From Candidatus Scalindua japonica (GTDB lineage Bacteria; Planctomycetota; Brocadiia; Brocadiales; Scalinduaceae), in the NCBI RefSeq assembly GCF_002443295.1, contig NZ_BAOS01000004.1:248001-312000 (forward strand): a stretch of DNA of 64,000 nt, read 5' to 3'. The position numbers and the translations under genes are program-made. Below, piece by piece: positions 26,768 through 35,638 of this stretch (position 1 is the first letter of the stretch; each line of letters opens with the position of its first letter). The notes under the pieces are model-generated. The model was given only the letters and a program-made list of their open reading frames with translations, had not been told where the DNA came from and ran no database searches.

Positions 26768-27411
26768 ATGATGCGAGAATTAGTATCTGATAGATCAAAT
26801 GAAACAATCCAGCCAATTCCAATCATCGTTTACTGTGATAGCGCAAAGGTAGAATTGGGTAAGAAGTTATTTTTTGAACCGAGACTATCACAGTCAGGTT
26901 GGATTACTTGTAATTCCTGCCATAACCTCTCAACAGGTGGTACGGACAATTTACCAACCTCTATCAGACATAAATGGTTTTCTGGTCTTATAAACTTACC
27001 AACGGTTCTGAATTCAAGATTTAATCTTGTTCAGTTCTGGGACGGTCGTACAAAAGATTTGAAAGAACAGGCAGGAAACCCTATCGCTAATCCAATCGAA
27101 ATGGGACTAAACCATGAACTGGCAGTAAATGCGTTAAAATCGATACCTGAGTATTCAAAATGGTTCAGTGAAGTATACGAAACAGAAGAAATATAGAACT
27201 GACTGCCTCATCCTTTCATGATGCAAGCACCTGGAACCTCGATGTAGCTGTGAATATTATGGCTGAATATCGATTAGGGATTACTCTTACTGAAGAAGAA
27301 ACGGGTAAGATCGTTGAATTCCTGAAAACCTTGACAGGAGAACAACCTGAAGTCATTTTTCTCACTCTGCAGCAATCAACTTCAGATACCACACAACCAG
27401 ATCGAGATTAA
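26768..27411 (+). pseudogene. Cytochrome c peroxidase (MauG/CcpA family) with deleted middle
   Basis: A 142-residue frame begins two bases after the LKR-like stop. It has ELGKKLFFEPRLSQSGWITC followed by CNSCH (first haem site) and FWDGRTKDLKEQAGNPIANP, classic for di-haem peroxidases. It stops at 27196. From 27197 a different frame reads ELTASSFHDASTWNLDVAVN, then LTEEETGKIVEFLKTLTGEQ to the stop at 27411, which is the family C-terminus. About 130 residues including the second haem motif are missing and the frames do not join. There is no signal peptide. Non-functional relic. Confidence 0.75.
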
Positions 27412-27619
27412 AATGATACTGTCGGGATATAAATCGGGAGGAGATAACAAGAACTTTTTTAATCAAAAATCTACGGGTTGTCCGAGATTTTGTTTAATAG
27501 AAATAGTAAAAAGTGATATCAGTTATAAGTAATTTTGTAATTGACCGGAAACCGTACCTGGACAACTCCATGCTATTAATGTATTATCCATATTGCTCTA
27601 CACTAAATCGAATAATTAT

Positions 27620-27647
27620 TTGACAAAATTGTTGTATACTATAGACT
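27620..27647 (+). promoter_or_regulatory. Candidate promoter for hemB
   Basis: Perfect -35 TTGACA (27620-27625), 16-bp spacer, -10 TAGACT (27642-27647), 42 bp upstream of the hemB ATG; AAGGA ribosome site follows. Confidence 0.4.
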
Positions 27648-27689
27648 ATGAATTCGTTATGCAGAAATTTTTTATAAAGGAACTTAATA

Positions 27690-28682
27690 ATGCACTTCCC
27701 CAAATACCGCCCTCGCCGGCTAAGAAGTAATAAGCTCATACGTGATCTTGTTCGCGAAAACCACTTAACAGTTAAAGACCTGATCATGCCACTTTTCGTT
27801 CGACCTGGAAGCGGAATCAGGAAAGAAATCTCTACAATGCCCGGAAACTATCAGTTTTCTGTAGATACACTTGTAGAAGAAGTCAAAGAGCTTGCAACTC
27901 TCGGGATCCCGGGTGTAATCCTGTTTGGCATCCCCAGTACGAAAGATGAATTAGGTACTGAAGCGTACGCGGATGACGGTATTATACAAAAAGCCGTAAG
28001 GGCAATTAAGAAAAATGTTTCTGACATTCTGATTATTACGGACGTCTGCATGTGTGAATACACAAATCATGGCCATTGCGGTTACATAAAAAAAGATGAA
28101 AAGAGTGGTGAATATCTAATTGACAATGACGAAACGCTTAAACTCCTTACAAAAGAGGCGCTATCTCACGCAGAGGCCGGAGTTGATATAGTTGCCCCAA
28201 GTGATATGATGGATGGACGAGTAGGCGCAATCAGAGACATTCTGGATGATAATGGTTTTGATAACATTCCTATAATGTCTTATGCTGCCAAATATGCGTC
28301 AGCATATTACGGCCCTTTCAGAGATGCGGCAGAGTCGCCACCATGCTTTGGAGATAGAAGATCGTACCAGATGGATATACCAAACTCTGATGAAGCATTA
28401 CGGGAAGTCTCTCTGGATATAGACGAAGGCGCTGATATTGTAATGGTAAAACCGGCACTTCCGTATCTTGATATTATCAGACTTATAAAAGACAATTTTG
28501 ATCACCCTATAGCAGCCTACAATGTCAGTGGAGAATTTTCTATGGTTAAGGCGGCCCATCAAAAAGGTTGGCTTGATGAGAAGGCAGTTGCTATGGAGAC
28601 ACTGATGGGTATTAAAAGGGCAGGTGCAGATATCATTCTGACTTACTGGGCGAAGGACGCTGCGCGTTGGCTATCGGCATAA
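27690..28682 (+). CDS. hemB: Delta-aminolevulinic acid dehydratase (porphobilinogen synthase)
   Basis: 330 residues, normal HemB length. N-terminus [20 protein letters not shown], the metal-site region [20 protein letters not shown] (Cys-containing, zinc-type), the first Schiff-base Lys region [20 protein letters not shown], and the second active-site Lys in [14 protein letters not shown]. It condenses two ALA molecules to porphobilinogen, feeding haem and corrinoid synthesis. Both are in heavy demand if the cell is an anammox bacterium with the corrinoid acs operon found nearby. Confidence 0.97.
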   Translation: MHFPKYRPRRLRSNKLIRDLVRENHLTVKDLIMPLFVRPGSGIRKEISTMPGNYQFSVDTLVEEVKELATLGIPGVILFGIPSTKDELGTEAYADDGIIQKAVRAIKKNVSDILIITDVCMCEYTNHGHCGYIKKDEKSGEYLIDNDETLKLLTKEALSHAEAGVDIVAPSDMMDGRVGAIRDILDDNGFDNIPIMSYAAKYASAYYGPFRDAAESPPCFGDRRSYQMDIPNSDEALREVSLDIDEGADIVMVKPALPYLDIIRLIKDNFDHPIAAYNVSGEFSMVKAAHQKGWLDEKAVAMETLMGIKRAGADIILTYWAKDAARWLSA

Positions 28683-28713
28683 TACGTTGAAACTATTATA
28701 TAGCAGGAGTACT

Positions 28714-29355
28714 TTAGCCTTTTCCTTCGTTTTGAAAAACCTTCTTTTCCGTACCAGAAACAATCCTCTTAATATTTGATGTGTGCTTCGCTACTATAAG
28801 AATGGCAACAGCCACAGAAAGATATATAATATTACTGTTATCCCCTGAAGGAGAATCCACAACCCAGACGGTAACTCCTACCAGTGCAAGAGCACCTACC
28901 ATTGACCCCAGAGATACATAACGTGAGACCAATACGGTTATAATCCATGCACCAAATGATATAGCTATAGCGATTGGTGCTAACCAGACAAATATTCCAA
29001 AACTTGTAGCAACAGCCTTCCCACCCCTGAATTTCAGATAAACGGGAAATGCATGGCCAAGTACCGCACTGAACCCGCAGAGAATTAGCAACAGGTTGTC
29101 AGCGGTCGTCGGTGATTTCATCCCACTGACAAGTAAAGGCACAAAAAAGACAGCCACAAACCCCTTAAACATATCCAGAAAAAAAATCACTAAGCCGTAC
29201 TTTCTCCCAAGCACTCTGCTCACATTTGTAGCGCCGATATTGCCACTACCCTTTGTTCTGATATCAATTCCCTTGGTAACTGCAATTAAATAACCAAAAG
29301 GGATGCCCCCAAGCAAATACGATAAGACAATTCCAACAATGTATGATATTACCAT
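28714..29355 (-). CDS. plsY: Acyl-phosphate:glycerol-3-phosphate acyltransferase PlsY
   Basis: I start at the ATG at 29355 (MVISYIVGIVLSYLLGGIPF), which avoids overlapping the upstream gene. A longer frame to 29388 overlaps it by 25 bp. About 213 residues with five to six membrane spans and the PlsY motifs GGIPFGYLIA, DIRTKGSGNIGATNVSRVLG (glycerol-3-phosphate site), FGFSAVLGHAFPVYLKFRGG with KAVATSFG (acyl-phosphate/Gly-rich site). It makes lysophosphatidic acid in the inner membrane. It is probably co-transcribed with the upstream LPS kinase gene. Confidence 0.95.
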   Translation of the reverse strand: MVISYIVGIVLSYLLGGIPFGYLIAVTKGIDIRTKGSGNIGATNVSRVLGRKYGLVIFFLDMFKGFVAVFFVPLLVSGMKSPTTADNLLLILCGFSAVLGHAFPVYLKFRGGKAVATSFGIFVWLAPIAIAISFGAWIITVLVSRYVSLGSMVGALALVGVTVWVVDSPSGDNSNIIYLSVAVAILIVAKHTSNIKRIVSGTEKKVFQNEGKG

Positions 29356-29363
29356 AATTAAAA

Positions 29364-30281
29364 CTACCCCCCACCCAGGCTCCACCACAATCTATGAAGT
29401 CCATGGGCTTTACTATATGATTGTATGTAATATTTAATCGGTTTTACTGATTCACTACCTGTTTCAATATATCTTTTTAGAAACCTGATTCTGTCAGTTT
29501 TAGAAACGGGAAACGGAAATGTCTTACCAAACAGATTACTTTTTTTTCTTCTCATTTTTACCACTGATCTGTCCAGACGCATTATATTCTTCATCCTTCT
29601 ATGAAAACTTAATTTTTCATACTGATGAGATTTATCTAAGTCTATTATGTATACATTAATACATATACCCGAATTTGATTGAACAAGTATATTTTTAAGA
29701 TGCAAGTCAGCATGGTAGATACCCACATTGTGCATATCGTTCACGGCCTTTGCCAACTTATTGATGATTTGTTTTTTTTGTTTCAATAACTGGTTTTCTC
29801 TGGAATGTAAAAGTAATTCAATCAAGTCGATAGACTCTGTTATCTCCCTGGTAACCATCCGGAACTTGTACAAACGCCCCATTACTCTTTTTTTAACAAT
29901 CGCAATTATTTCAGCAGTTTTAACACCTCCATTGCTCACAGCCTCACTTACCAGTAACTCATTCACCGGGCGCATACCCTCCCAGAAACAGTCTCTGAAT
30001 ATCCTGCCAATCATCCCGCCATGCCAATACTCCCTCACAACAAATCTGTCGTCAGCAAGACCGTCCATTGAAAGAGTTTTACAAGATGCTCTACCAATAT
30101 ATGAATTACTTAATTCATTTCTGTCTACAACATTTGGCGCTGAAAGAGGCTTTTTACAAAGATCAAATAATTTCTTTATGTCATCATCTGACATCCTGTT
30201 CTCATACTCTTTTTTTATATACAAGGTCATGTTCCCTTTGCACAAGGTCGAAAAACAGGCAGGTATTTCAACTTTCTTCAT
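29364..30281 (-). CDS. WaaP/KdkA-type lipopolysaccharide kinase
   Basis: 305 residues with a small protein-kinase-like fold: FVVREYWHGGMIGRIFRDCF (substrate/phosphate loop), MVTREITESIDLIELL, catalytic loop VGIYHADLHLKNILVQ (HxDxxxxN), and metal-binding VYIIDLDKSHQYEKL. These motifs fit Kdo kinase KdkA or heptose kinase WaaP/RfaP, which phosphorylate the LPS inner core in the cytoplasm. A GT9 heptosyltransferase-like gene lies divergently 186 bp away and kdsA is elsewhere in the window, consistent with an LPS-bearing outer membrane. Which sugar is phosphorylated is not decided by the sequence. Confidence 0.8.
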   Translation of the reverse strand: MKKVEIPACFSTLCKGNMTLYIKKEYENRMSDDDIKKLFDLCKKPLSAPNVVDRNELSNSYIGRASCKTLSMDGLADDRFVVREYWHGGMIGRIFRDCFWEGMRPVNELLVSEAVSNGGVKTAEIIAIVKKRVMGRLYKFRMVTREITESIDLIELLLHSRENQLLKQKKQIINKLAKAVNDMHNVGIYHADLHLKNILVQSNSGICINVYIIDLDKSHQYEKLSFHRRMKNIMRLDRSVVKMRRKKSNLFGKTFPFPVSKTDRIRFLKRYIETGSESVKPIKYYIQSYSKAHGLHRLWWSLGGG

Positions 30282-30467
30282 CGTTGCATGATTATACTAA
30301 AGTGTGACTGGCATGTCAAAAGAGTCTTAAATGTGATACCACCATCAATCTATTACTAAAGCAACAAACAAAGACTTTTGCTGAATTTATTTCAGTAATC
30401 GTTTCCATTCACAACTTAAAATTTGTAGAATGAACATGATAATAAATACGAAATAAAAACCATAAAC

Positions 30468-31568
30468 ATGATAATAGATTCGCCTGCAAACATTTTAATT
30501 ATTCGTCTCAGCGCAATTGGAGACGTAATCAATGTCCTCCCCTCACTCAGGCTATTACGCACTCATTTCCCGAAATCGAGAATTACCTGGTTGGTAGAAG
30601 ACAGAGCAAAAGAAATCCTGACAGACCACCCTGACATTGATGAAGTTATTATTTATCCACGTAAAAAATGGCAGAGTAATATACTGAAAATACATACATC
30701 ACTTAAAGTAATCTCTGAAGCCCTTTCATTTTACAAAAAACTTCGTAGAAACCATTATGACCTGGTTATTGATTTTCAGGGCAACCTGAAGAGTGCAGTG
30801 ATGAACCTGATAACAGGATCAGACAACAGGTTTGGGTTTGGAAAAGGACATTGCAAAGAATTCAACTATTTATCCACACAATGTCATGCATATCCCGTGG
30901 GAAGAAAGATCCACAGAATAGAAAAAAATCTTTCATTGATTGGGGAGCTGGGCATAGAACCTCTATTCATGAGGCCTGAACTTCCCGTGACTAAAGAGAA
31001 CAAAGAGTACATTTCCATGTTTATCAACAATAATACAACTAACCCCTCCCTCCCTATTATATTAATCCATCCGGGCACAAGCAAATTCGGATCTTTTAAA
31101 CAATGGTCTCCGAAAAATTACTCATTACTGGCCAATATGATTCTGGAAAAATATGAGGTAAATATTATTTTCACCTGGGGACCGGGCGAATTAAATACTG
31201 TTAAAGAAATAATTAAGAGCATGAAATACAAGGCACTTCCTGCATGCAAAACAGACTCTATTAAACAGCTTATAGAACTTATCAGACTCTCTAGCCTCTT
31301 TATTGGAGGAGATACCGGTCCACTGCATATTGCATCTATCATGAACATTCCTGTTGTTGGAATCTATGGGCCAAAAGATCCTATAACCTATGGACCATAT
31401 AACGGTAAGGCAATAGTTATTAAAAAGGATATACCATGCAGCCCATGCAGAAAAAGGACTTGTGGTGACCCAAAATGCATGACTACAATCATTCCGGATG
31501 ATGTTTTTTGTGGAGTGGAGAGGCTTTTACTACACCAGAACACAATGACACTGAATACACAGAGTTAA
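30468..31568 (+). CDS. Glycosyltransferase family 9 (ADP-heptose:LPS heptosyltransferase-like)
   Basis: 366 residues, GT-B fold. N-terminal IRLSAIGDVINVLPSLRLLR and YDLVIDFQGNLKSAVMNLIT; C-terminal LIHPGTSKFGSFKQWSPKNY and the nucleotide-sugar site FIGGDTGPLHIASIMNIPVV with IYGPKDP. It ends with a Cys-rich stretch (IPCSPCRKRTCGDPKC) typical of the WaaC/WaaF group. It transfers heptose, or a related sugar, from ADP-heptose to lipid A-Kdo at the inner membrane. WaaC versus WaaF cannot be settled by eye. Confidence 0.9.
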   Translation: MIIDSPANILIIRLSAIGDVINVLPSLRLLRTHFPKSRITWLVEDRAKEILTDHPDIDEVIIYPRKKWQSNILKIHTSLKVISEALSFYKKLRRNHYDLVIDFQGNLKSAVMNLITGSDNRFGFGKGHCKEFNYLSTQCHAYPVGRKIHRIEKNLSLIGELGIEPLFMRPELPVTKENKEYISMFINNNTTNPSLPIILIHPGTSKFGSFKQWSPKNYSLLANMILEKYEVNIIFTWGPGELNTVKEIIKSMKYKALPACKTDSIKQLIELIRLSSLFIGGDTGPLHIASIMNIPVVGIYGPKDPITYGPYNGKAIVIKKDIPCSPCRKRTCGDPKCMTTIIPDDVFCGVERLLLHQNTMTLNTQS

Positions 31569-31585
31569 TAAGTGCTGACCAATGA

Positions 31586-32842
31586 TTAGTGTCTTACTTT
31601 TCTTCTCAATATAAAATACTCTTCTACTGGTCTTTCCGGAATAATGAATGCACGTTGTCCTGGATTTGCCTTTTCTACCGGCTCAAGGTCCTTATTATAT
31701 ATACCCTTAATAGTCTGCACGAAGTCCATGCCAGGTCTCTTTCCCATCACTTCAAGATCCTCGCCTACTTGAAATGAGTTTTTCACAATAACTTCAAAAA
31801 GATTATCATCTTTTGGCCTGCCAAACAGACCAACAAACTTATAGTCCTGCGTATACCCCTTCTCTTCTCCCACCCTCTGACCATCCAGACCGGGACTGCC
31901 GAGGAAAAAGCCTGTATTATACCCCCTGTTACTGATCTTACCCAACTCCTCCAACCATCTCTCCTGATATTCATACGCTTCATTTCCAAAAAACATATCT
32001 ATCGCCTCACGATATATCCTTGTTACTGTAGCAACGTAATACTGGCTTTTCATTCTACCTTCAATTTTCCAGGCGTCAGCGCCCGCGGCTATTAATTCAG
32101 GAATGTGCTGTATCATGCAGAGATCACGCGAGCTCATAACCGACGCAAATTCTCCGTCTTCAATAATCGGGTAGTATTCATTCGGGCGTTCCTCTTCCAC
32201 AAGAGAATATTTCCAACGGCATGACTGTGCACAATCACCAAGGTTTGCGCCACGATTTGCCATATATGAACTCAGGTAACATCTTCCTGAATAAGAAAGG
32301 CACATGGCGCCTTGAACGAATACTTCAGTCCTGCAATTACTGTTTGCACTTATTTCAGAAATTTCATTGAGTGATAATTCTCTTGCCAACACCACCCTAT
32401 TAACGCCCTGTTTATACCAGAAGTCTGCAGCTTTTGTATTTGTACAGTTTGCCTGGGTGCTGATATGAGCTGGAGTATCAGGCATAATATCTCTGACTAG
32501 GGACAATACGCCAGGATCAGCGACGATGACGGCATTAACGGAATGTTTTGATAATTCTTTCAGGTATTGCTCCATTCGAGTAATGTGGCAGTTATGAGCA
32601 AAAATATTAAGAGTAATATATAATTTCTTACCTCTTTCATGTACAAATTCAACTGCAGACCCAATTTCATCCAGAGTAAAGTTCGCAGCCGAATTTCTCA
32701 GGCTAAAGTCCTTACCTCCCGCATACACTGCATCAGCGCCGTATTCTATGGCAGTCTTTAACTTGTCCAGACTCCCGGCCGGTGATACCAGCTCAGGCTT
32801 TTTATATATTTTTTGAGATTTTTCTATCATTTTTTCTATCAT
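31586..32842 (-). CDS. Peptidase U32 family protein (TrhP/YegQ-like)
   Basis: 418 residues. N-terminal KPELVSPAGSLDKLKTAIEY with GADAVYAGGKDFSLR, then ITLNIFAHN and the U32 signature EVFVQGAMCLSYSGRCYLSS plus NLGDCAQSCRW, with conserved Cys residues that in related proteins take part in Fe-S or catalytic function. The C-terminal beta-barrel-like part ends in FILRRK. Family members TrhP/RlhA hydroxylate tRNA or rRNA using prephenate-derived chemistry; others were called collagenases. I favour tRNA U34 hydroxylation by length and domain order. Two in-frame ATGs lie at the start. Confidence 0.85.
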   Translation of the reverse strand: MIEKMIEKSQKIYKKPELVSPAGSLDKLKTAIEYGADAVYAGGKDFSLRNSAANFTLDEIGSAVEFVHERGKKLYITLNIFAHNCHITRMEQYLKELSKHSVNAVIVADPGVLSLVRDIMPDTPAHISTQANCTNTKAADFWYKQGVNRVVLARELSLNEISEISANSNCRTEVFVQGAMCLSYSGRCYLSSYMANRGANLGDCAQSCRWKYSLVEEERPNEYYPIIEDGEFASVMSSRDLCMIQHIPELIAAGADAWKIEGRMKSQYYVATVTRIYREAIDMFFGNEAYEYQERWLEELGKISNRGYNTGFFLGSPGLDGQRVGEEKGYTQDYKFVGLFGRPKDDNLFEVIVKNSFQVGEDLEVMGKRPGMDFVQTIKGIYNKDLEPVEKANPGQRAFIIPERPVEEYFILRRKVRH

Positions 32843-32910
32843 TTTATTAAACAGGTACGGTTTGGACGGTTTAAGTCCATTAAACAGTTTAAACCATTTT
32901 TACCATAATT

Positions 32911-33351
32911 TCAGTCAACCTCCCAATCCTCTTCCGCATTTCGTCGGTTCTGGTCAAGGTAAGACTGTAGTATAAACTGCGCGGCAATCATATCTACCCT
33001 CTTTTTCTTCCCTTTCTTAGTCATTTTGGCCCCAGCCATAGCCCTGTTGGCTCTCACTGTCGTAAGTCTTTCATCAATGGTATGCACAGGGATATTGAAT
33101 TTAGATTTAAGGGTTTCTACCAATACAAGAACCTCTTCAGCTTTTTCTCCAATAGTATCATTCATGTTCTTTGGAAGCCCAACGACAATCTCTCCCACCT
33201 CCTTTTCCTTTATTACTTCTGCCAATTCTTCCAAATAGTCATGACCATCTATACGCTCTATTGTTTGAAGCCCTTGCGCAATACCTCCCACTGGTGTACT
33301 GATCGCCAGACCAACCCGCTTATTACCATAATCAATACCCAGTGTTCTCAT
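32911..33351 (-). CDS. ruvX: Holliday junction resolvase-like RuvX (YqgF)
   Basis: 146 residues with the RNase H-fold motifs TLGIDYGNKRVGLAIS (first Asp), EIVVGLPKNMNDTIGEKAEE and HTIDERLTTVRANRAM (Asp-Glu), and KKKRVDMIAAQFILQSYLD (last Asp). YqgF proteins process 16S rRNA 5' ends and are also called putative Holliday resolvases. The ATG overlaps the stop of the upstream HAD/kinase gene by 4 bases (ATGA), so the two are translationally coupled. Confidence 0.92.
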   Translation of the reverse strand: MRTLGIDYGNKRVGLAISTPVGGIAQGLQTIERIDGHDYLEELAEVIKEKEVGEIVVGLPKNMNDTIGEKAEEVLVLVETLKSKFNIPVHTIDERLTTVRANRAMAGAKMTKKGKKKRVDMIAAQFILQSYLDQNRRNAEEDWEVD

Positions 33352-34634
33352 ATTAACAGCCCTAAAACCATTCCTGCACCCAAAGGAACAGTGATATTAT
33401 CAAATTCTACAGGTAAACTCTCAATTATACATGATACCAGAGATACTATCAATGCAGTCTTTAATGGAAGATAAATAAAGGCACATATGAACGCAGTAAT
33501 AAAGAAAGCCACAGTCCCTTCAATGCTTTTTTTAGGGTTGTATGGGATCCGGACTGTACCATAAAACTTTCCAACGATCGTAGCCATGCTATCAGCACAG
33601 GCGAGAATGGCTATCGTAACACTCGCTACTATTGGCGAAAAAAACAACAGTGACAACACAACACCTGAGGCCAGTGTAATAGGCGCAAAGGCGAATCTCC
33701 TTCTTTCGCTGGAGCGAACACATTGCTTTGTAATGAAACTCAAAACTGGAAATCTGAAACCATTAAGCCTTGCCCATTCAGATGCCGAATATAACACAGT
33801 CATCGCTATTAACATTATTAATGTAAGCACATAGTTAACACCTGAAAAGATAGGGACAAGCAGCGAACAGGCATGTATACCTTTACGCCTGAATTCCTGG
33901 CTCCATGATAAAGCAATTTCATGTTTGAAACCTAAACTAAGTTTATCAAATGTTATTTCATCTTCATTAAACACATACTCTAATACATCCCTCAGATCAT
34001 TGCTGTCTATCAGATATTTTACTTTTTTGCGTACAGGGTAATATGAGTTAAACCCGATACTGACCTTTGCAAGTTCCATAATATCAAGATTATTTCTATC
34101 GTCTCCCACAACAACTACATCATCCCACGTAGTATTGTGAACTTCTAGAAGTTTTTCTACAACCCGTACCTTCCCTTCATGAAAAGAAAGCTGTCCTCCA
34201 ATCTCACCGGTATAAATACCATTATTTATTGTCACATCTATGCCATGCCCACAACCTGCATCCAGTCTTGACGCCAGATCTTTCACTAGAATGTCTGGCA
34301 CTCCACTGCTGATCAAAGAAACATAATGCCCTTTTTGCGTTATTTTACTAATTGTTTCATTTGCATACTTTACCATCTTCATATTATTATAAACCTGCCA
34401 AATGTCATCTTCTTTTAAACCCTTGATATCAATATAAACCCTTTCAAGTAAATCTCGCATATTTAAGCAATTTATACTGAACAAAAAACACAAATACAAT
34501 GCTTTCAAGTAATTAAAAATACTGGATTTCAAAGATAAGTGCAGTAAAAACTGGCTATTGAAAATTACTCCATCAACATCAAATATTATTAGTTTCTTGT
34601 TATTGGCATTCATAAGCATTTTTTCAAATTCCAT
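33348..34634 (-). CDS. HAD phosphatase fused to a membrane polyprenol/phytol kinase-like domain
   Basis: 428 residues. Residues about 12-205 are a HAD (SerB-like) phosphatase: IIFDVDGVIFNSQF (motif I), VSLISSGVPDILV (motif II), GKVRVVEKLLEV (Lys) and VVVVGDDRNNLDIMELA (motif III). Residues about 225-428 are a multi-span dolichol/phytol kinase-like domain: QEFRRKGIHACSLLVPIF, SASEWARLNGFRFPVLSFIT, ACADSMATIVGKFYGTVRIP, and the C-terminal PVEFDNITVPLGAGM motif used for CTP in this family. A phosphatase joined to a CTP-dependent lipid kinase is unusual to me. It may balance isoprenoid-phosphate or lipid phosphate pools. Coupled to ruvX. Confidence 0.75.
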   Translation of the reverse strand: MEFEKMLMNANNKKLIIFDVDGVIFNSQFLLHLSLKSSIFNYLKALYLCFLFSINCLNMRDLLERVYIDIKGLKEDDIWQVYNNMKMVKYANETISKITQKGHYVSLISSGVPDILVKDLASRLDAGCGHGIDVTINNGIYTGEIGGQLSFHEGKVRVVEKLLEVHNTTWDDVVVVGDDRNNLDIMELAKVSIGFNSYYPVRKKVKYLIDSNDLRDVLEYVFNEDEITFDKLSLGFKHEIALSWSQEFRRKGIHACSLLVPIFSGVNYVLTLIMLIAMTVLYSASEWARLNGFRFPVLSFITKQCVRSSERRRFAFAPITLASGVVLSLLFFSPIVASVTIAILACADSMATIVGKFYGTVRIPYNPKKSIEGTVAFFITAFICAFIYLPLKTALIVSLVSCIIESLPVEFDNITVPLGAGMVLGLLI

Positions 34635-34782
34635 AAGTTAAAATATTTATATCACATAAATTAAGAGTTTAGCAAGACTTTAAACCTCATAGTGTTGAAA
34701 AATACTTACTTATTATAAGGTTGAAATATCACACAGATTAAATCAAGTCGAAAAACCGGTTTCAGAAATACCAGTTTTATAA

Positions 34783-34811
34783 TTGACAACGATTTTACAC
34801 TATTGTAAAAT
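34783..34811 (+). promoter_or_regulatory. Promoter of the acs/CODH operon
   Basis: Perfect -35 TTGACA (34783-34788), exactly 17 bp spacing, -10 TAAAAT (34806-34811; one mismatch from TATAAT). The GTG start of cooC1 is 56 bp downstream. It is the strongest promoter-like match I saw in the window. Confidence 0.65.
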
Positions 34812-34812
34812 C
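34791..34812. promoter_or_regulatory. Inverted repeat (operator candidate) over the acs promoter
   Basis: GATTTTACA-ctat-TGTAAAATC is a perfect 9-bp inverted repeat with a 4-base centre. It lies between the -35 and -10 boxes and covers the whole -10. A dimeric regulator bound here would block RNA polymerase. It does not match the FNR, CRP, CooA or Rex consensus as I know them. Confidence 0.5.
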
Positions 34813-34867
34813 ATGCGTTTTAGATATATATACAAAAATTAACATTTCTAGTGGAAAGCGAAATAGA

Positions 34868-35638
34868 GTGAAAATTGCAATTTCAGGTAAAGGTGGTGTT
34901 GGAAAAACAACGTTATCTGCCAGTCTGTCAAAACTTTTTGCCAACGAGGGTAGTAAAGTGATAGCCATAGATGCTGACCCAGATGCAAATCTGGCCGCAG
35001 CTCTGGGAGTTAAAGATGCGGATAAAATAGTACCTCTAGTTGATTTAAAAGAACTAATAAAAGAGCGTACAGGTTCTACATCAGATGAATTCGGCAAATT
35101 CTTCAAATTAAACCCGACGGTTAACGATCTACCAGAAAAATGTTCCATTTCACATGATGGCATGCGATTGATGACGCTTGGTACAATTAAAAGGGGTGGA
35201 AGCGGATGCGCATGTCCTGAAGGTGTGATGTTGAAGGCTTTGTTAAACCATCTCATACTGCAAAGAGATGAAGTTGTTATCGTAGATATGGAAGCCGGAA
35301 TAGAGCATCTGGGACGTGCGTCGATAAGGGCTGTCACCGCTTTGATAGTAGTTGTAGAACCCGGTAAAAGGAGTATACAGACGGCTTTTCAGGTTAAAAA
35401 ACTTGCTGCGGATCTTGGAATAAAAACGATATTTGCAGTTGGGAATAAAGTAATGAATGACGTGCATAGAGAATTCTTGAAAAAAGAGCTTAAAGATATT
35501 CCATTATTAGGAACAATTTCGTATAATGAGAAGCTGATTGACTCAGACTTACAAGGAAAAGCTGCATATAGCGATAATGAACAGTTATTATCAGAAGTTA
35601 GTGTGATAATTACTAAATTAAAGGAGTTAATAAAATGA
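34868..35638 (+). CDS. cooC: CODH nickel-insertion ATPase CooC (copy 1)
   Basis: 256 residues, GTG start. MinD/ArsA-type P-loop MKIAISGKGGVGKTTLSASL with a deviant Walker A, switch IAIDADPDANLAAALG, and Walker B VVIVDMEAGIEHLGR. The CxC motif in GGSGCACPEGVMLKALL binds nickel between the two subunits of CooC dimers. It acts in ATP-dependent Ni insertion into the C-cluster of CO dehydrogenase. First gene of the operon. Its stop overlaps the acsA ATG by 4 bases, implying coupled translation with its client. Confidence 0.92.
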   Translation: MKIAISGKGGVGKTTLSASLSKLFANEGSKVIAIDADPDANLAAALGVKDADKIVPLVDLKELIKERTGSTSDEFGKFFKLNPTVNDLPEKCSISHDGMRLMTLGTIKRGGSGCACPEGVMLKALLNHLILQRDEVVIVDMEAGIEHLGRASIRAVTALIVVVEPGKRSIQTAFQVKKLAADLGIKTIFAVGNKVMNDVHREFLKKELKDIPLLGTISYNEKLIDSDLQGKAAYSDNEQLLSEVSVIITKLKELIK

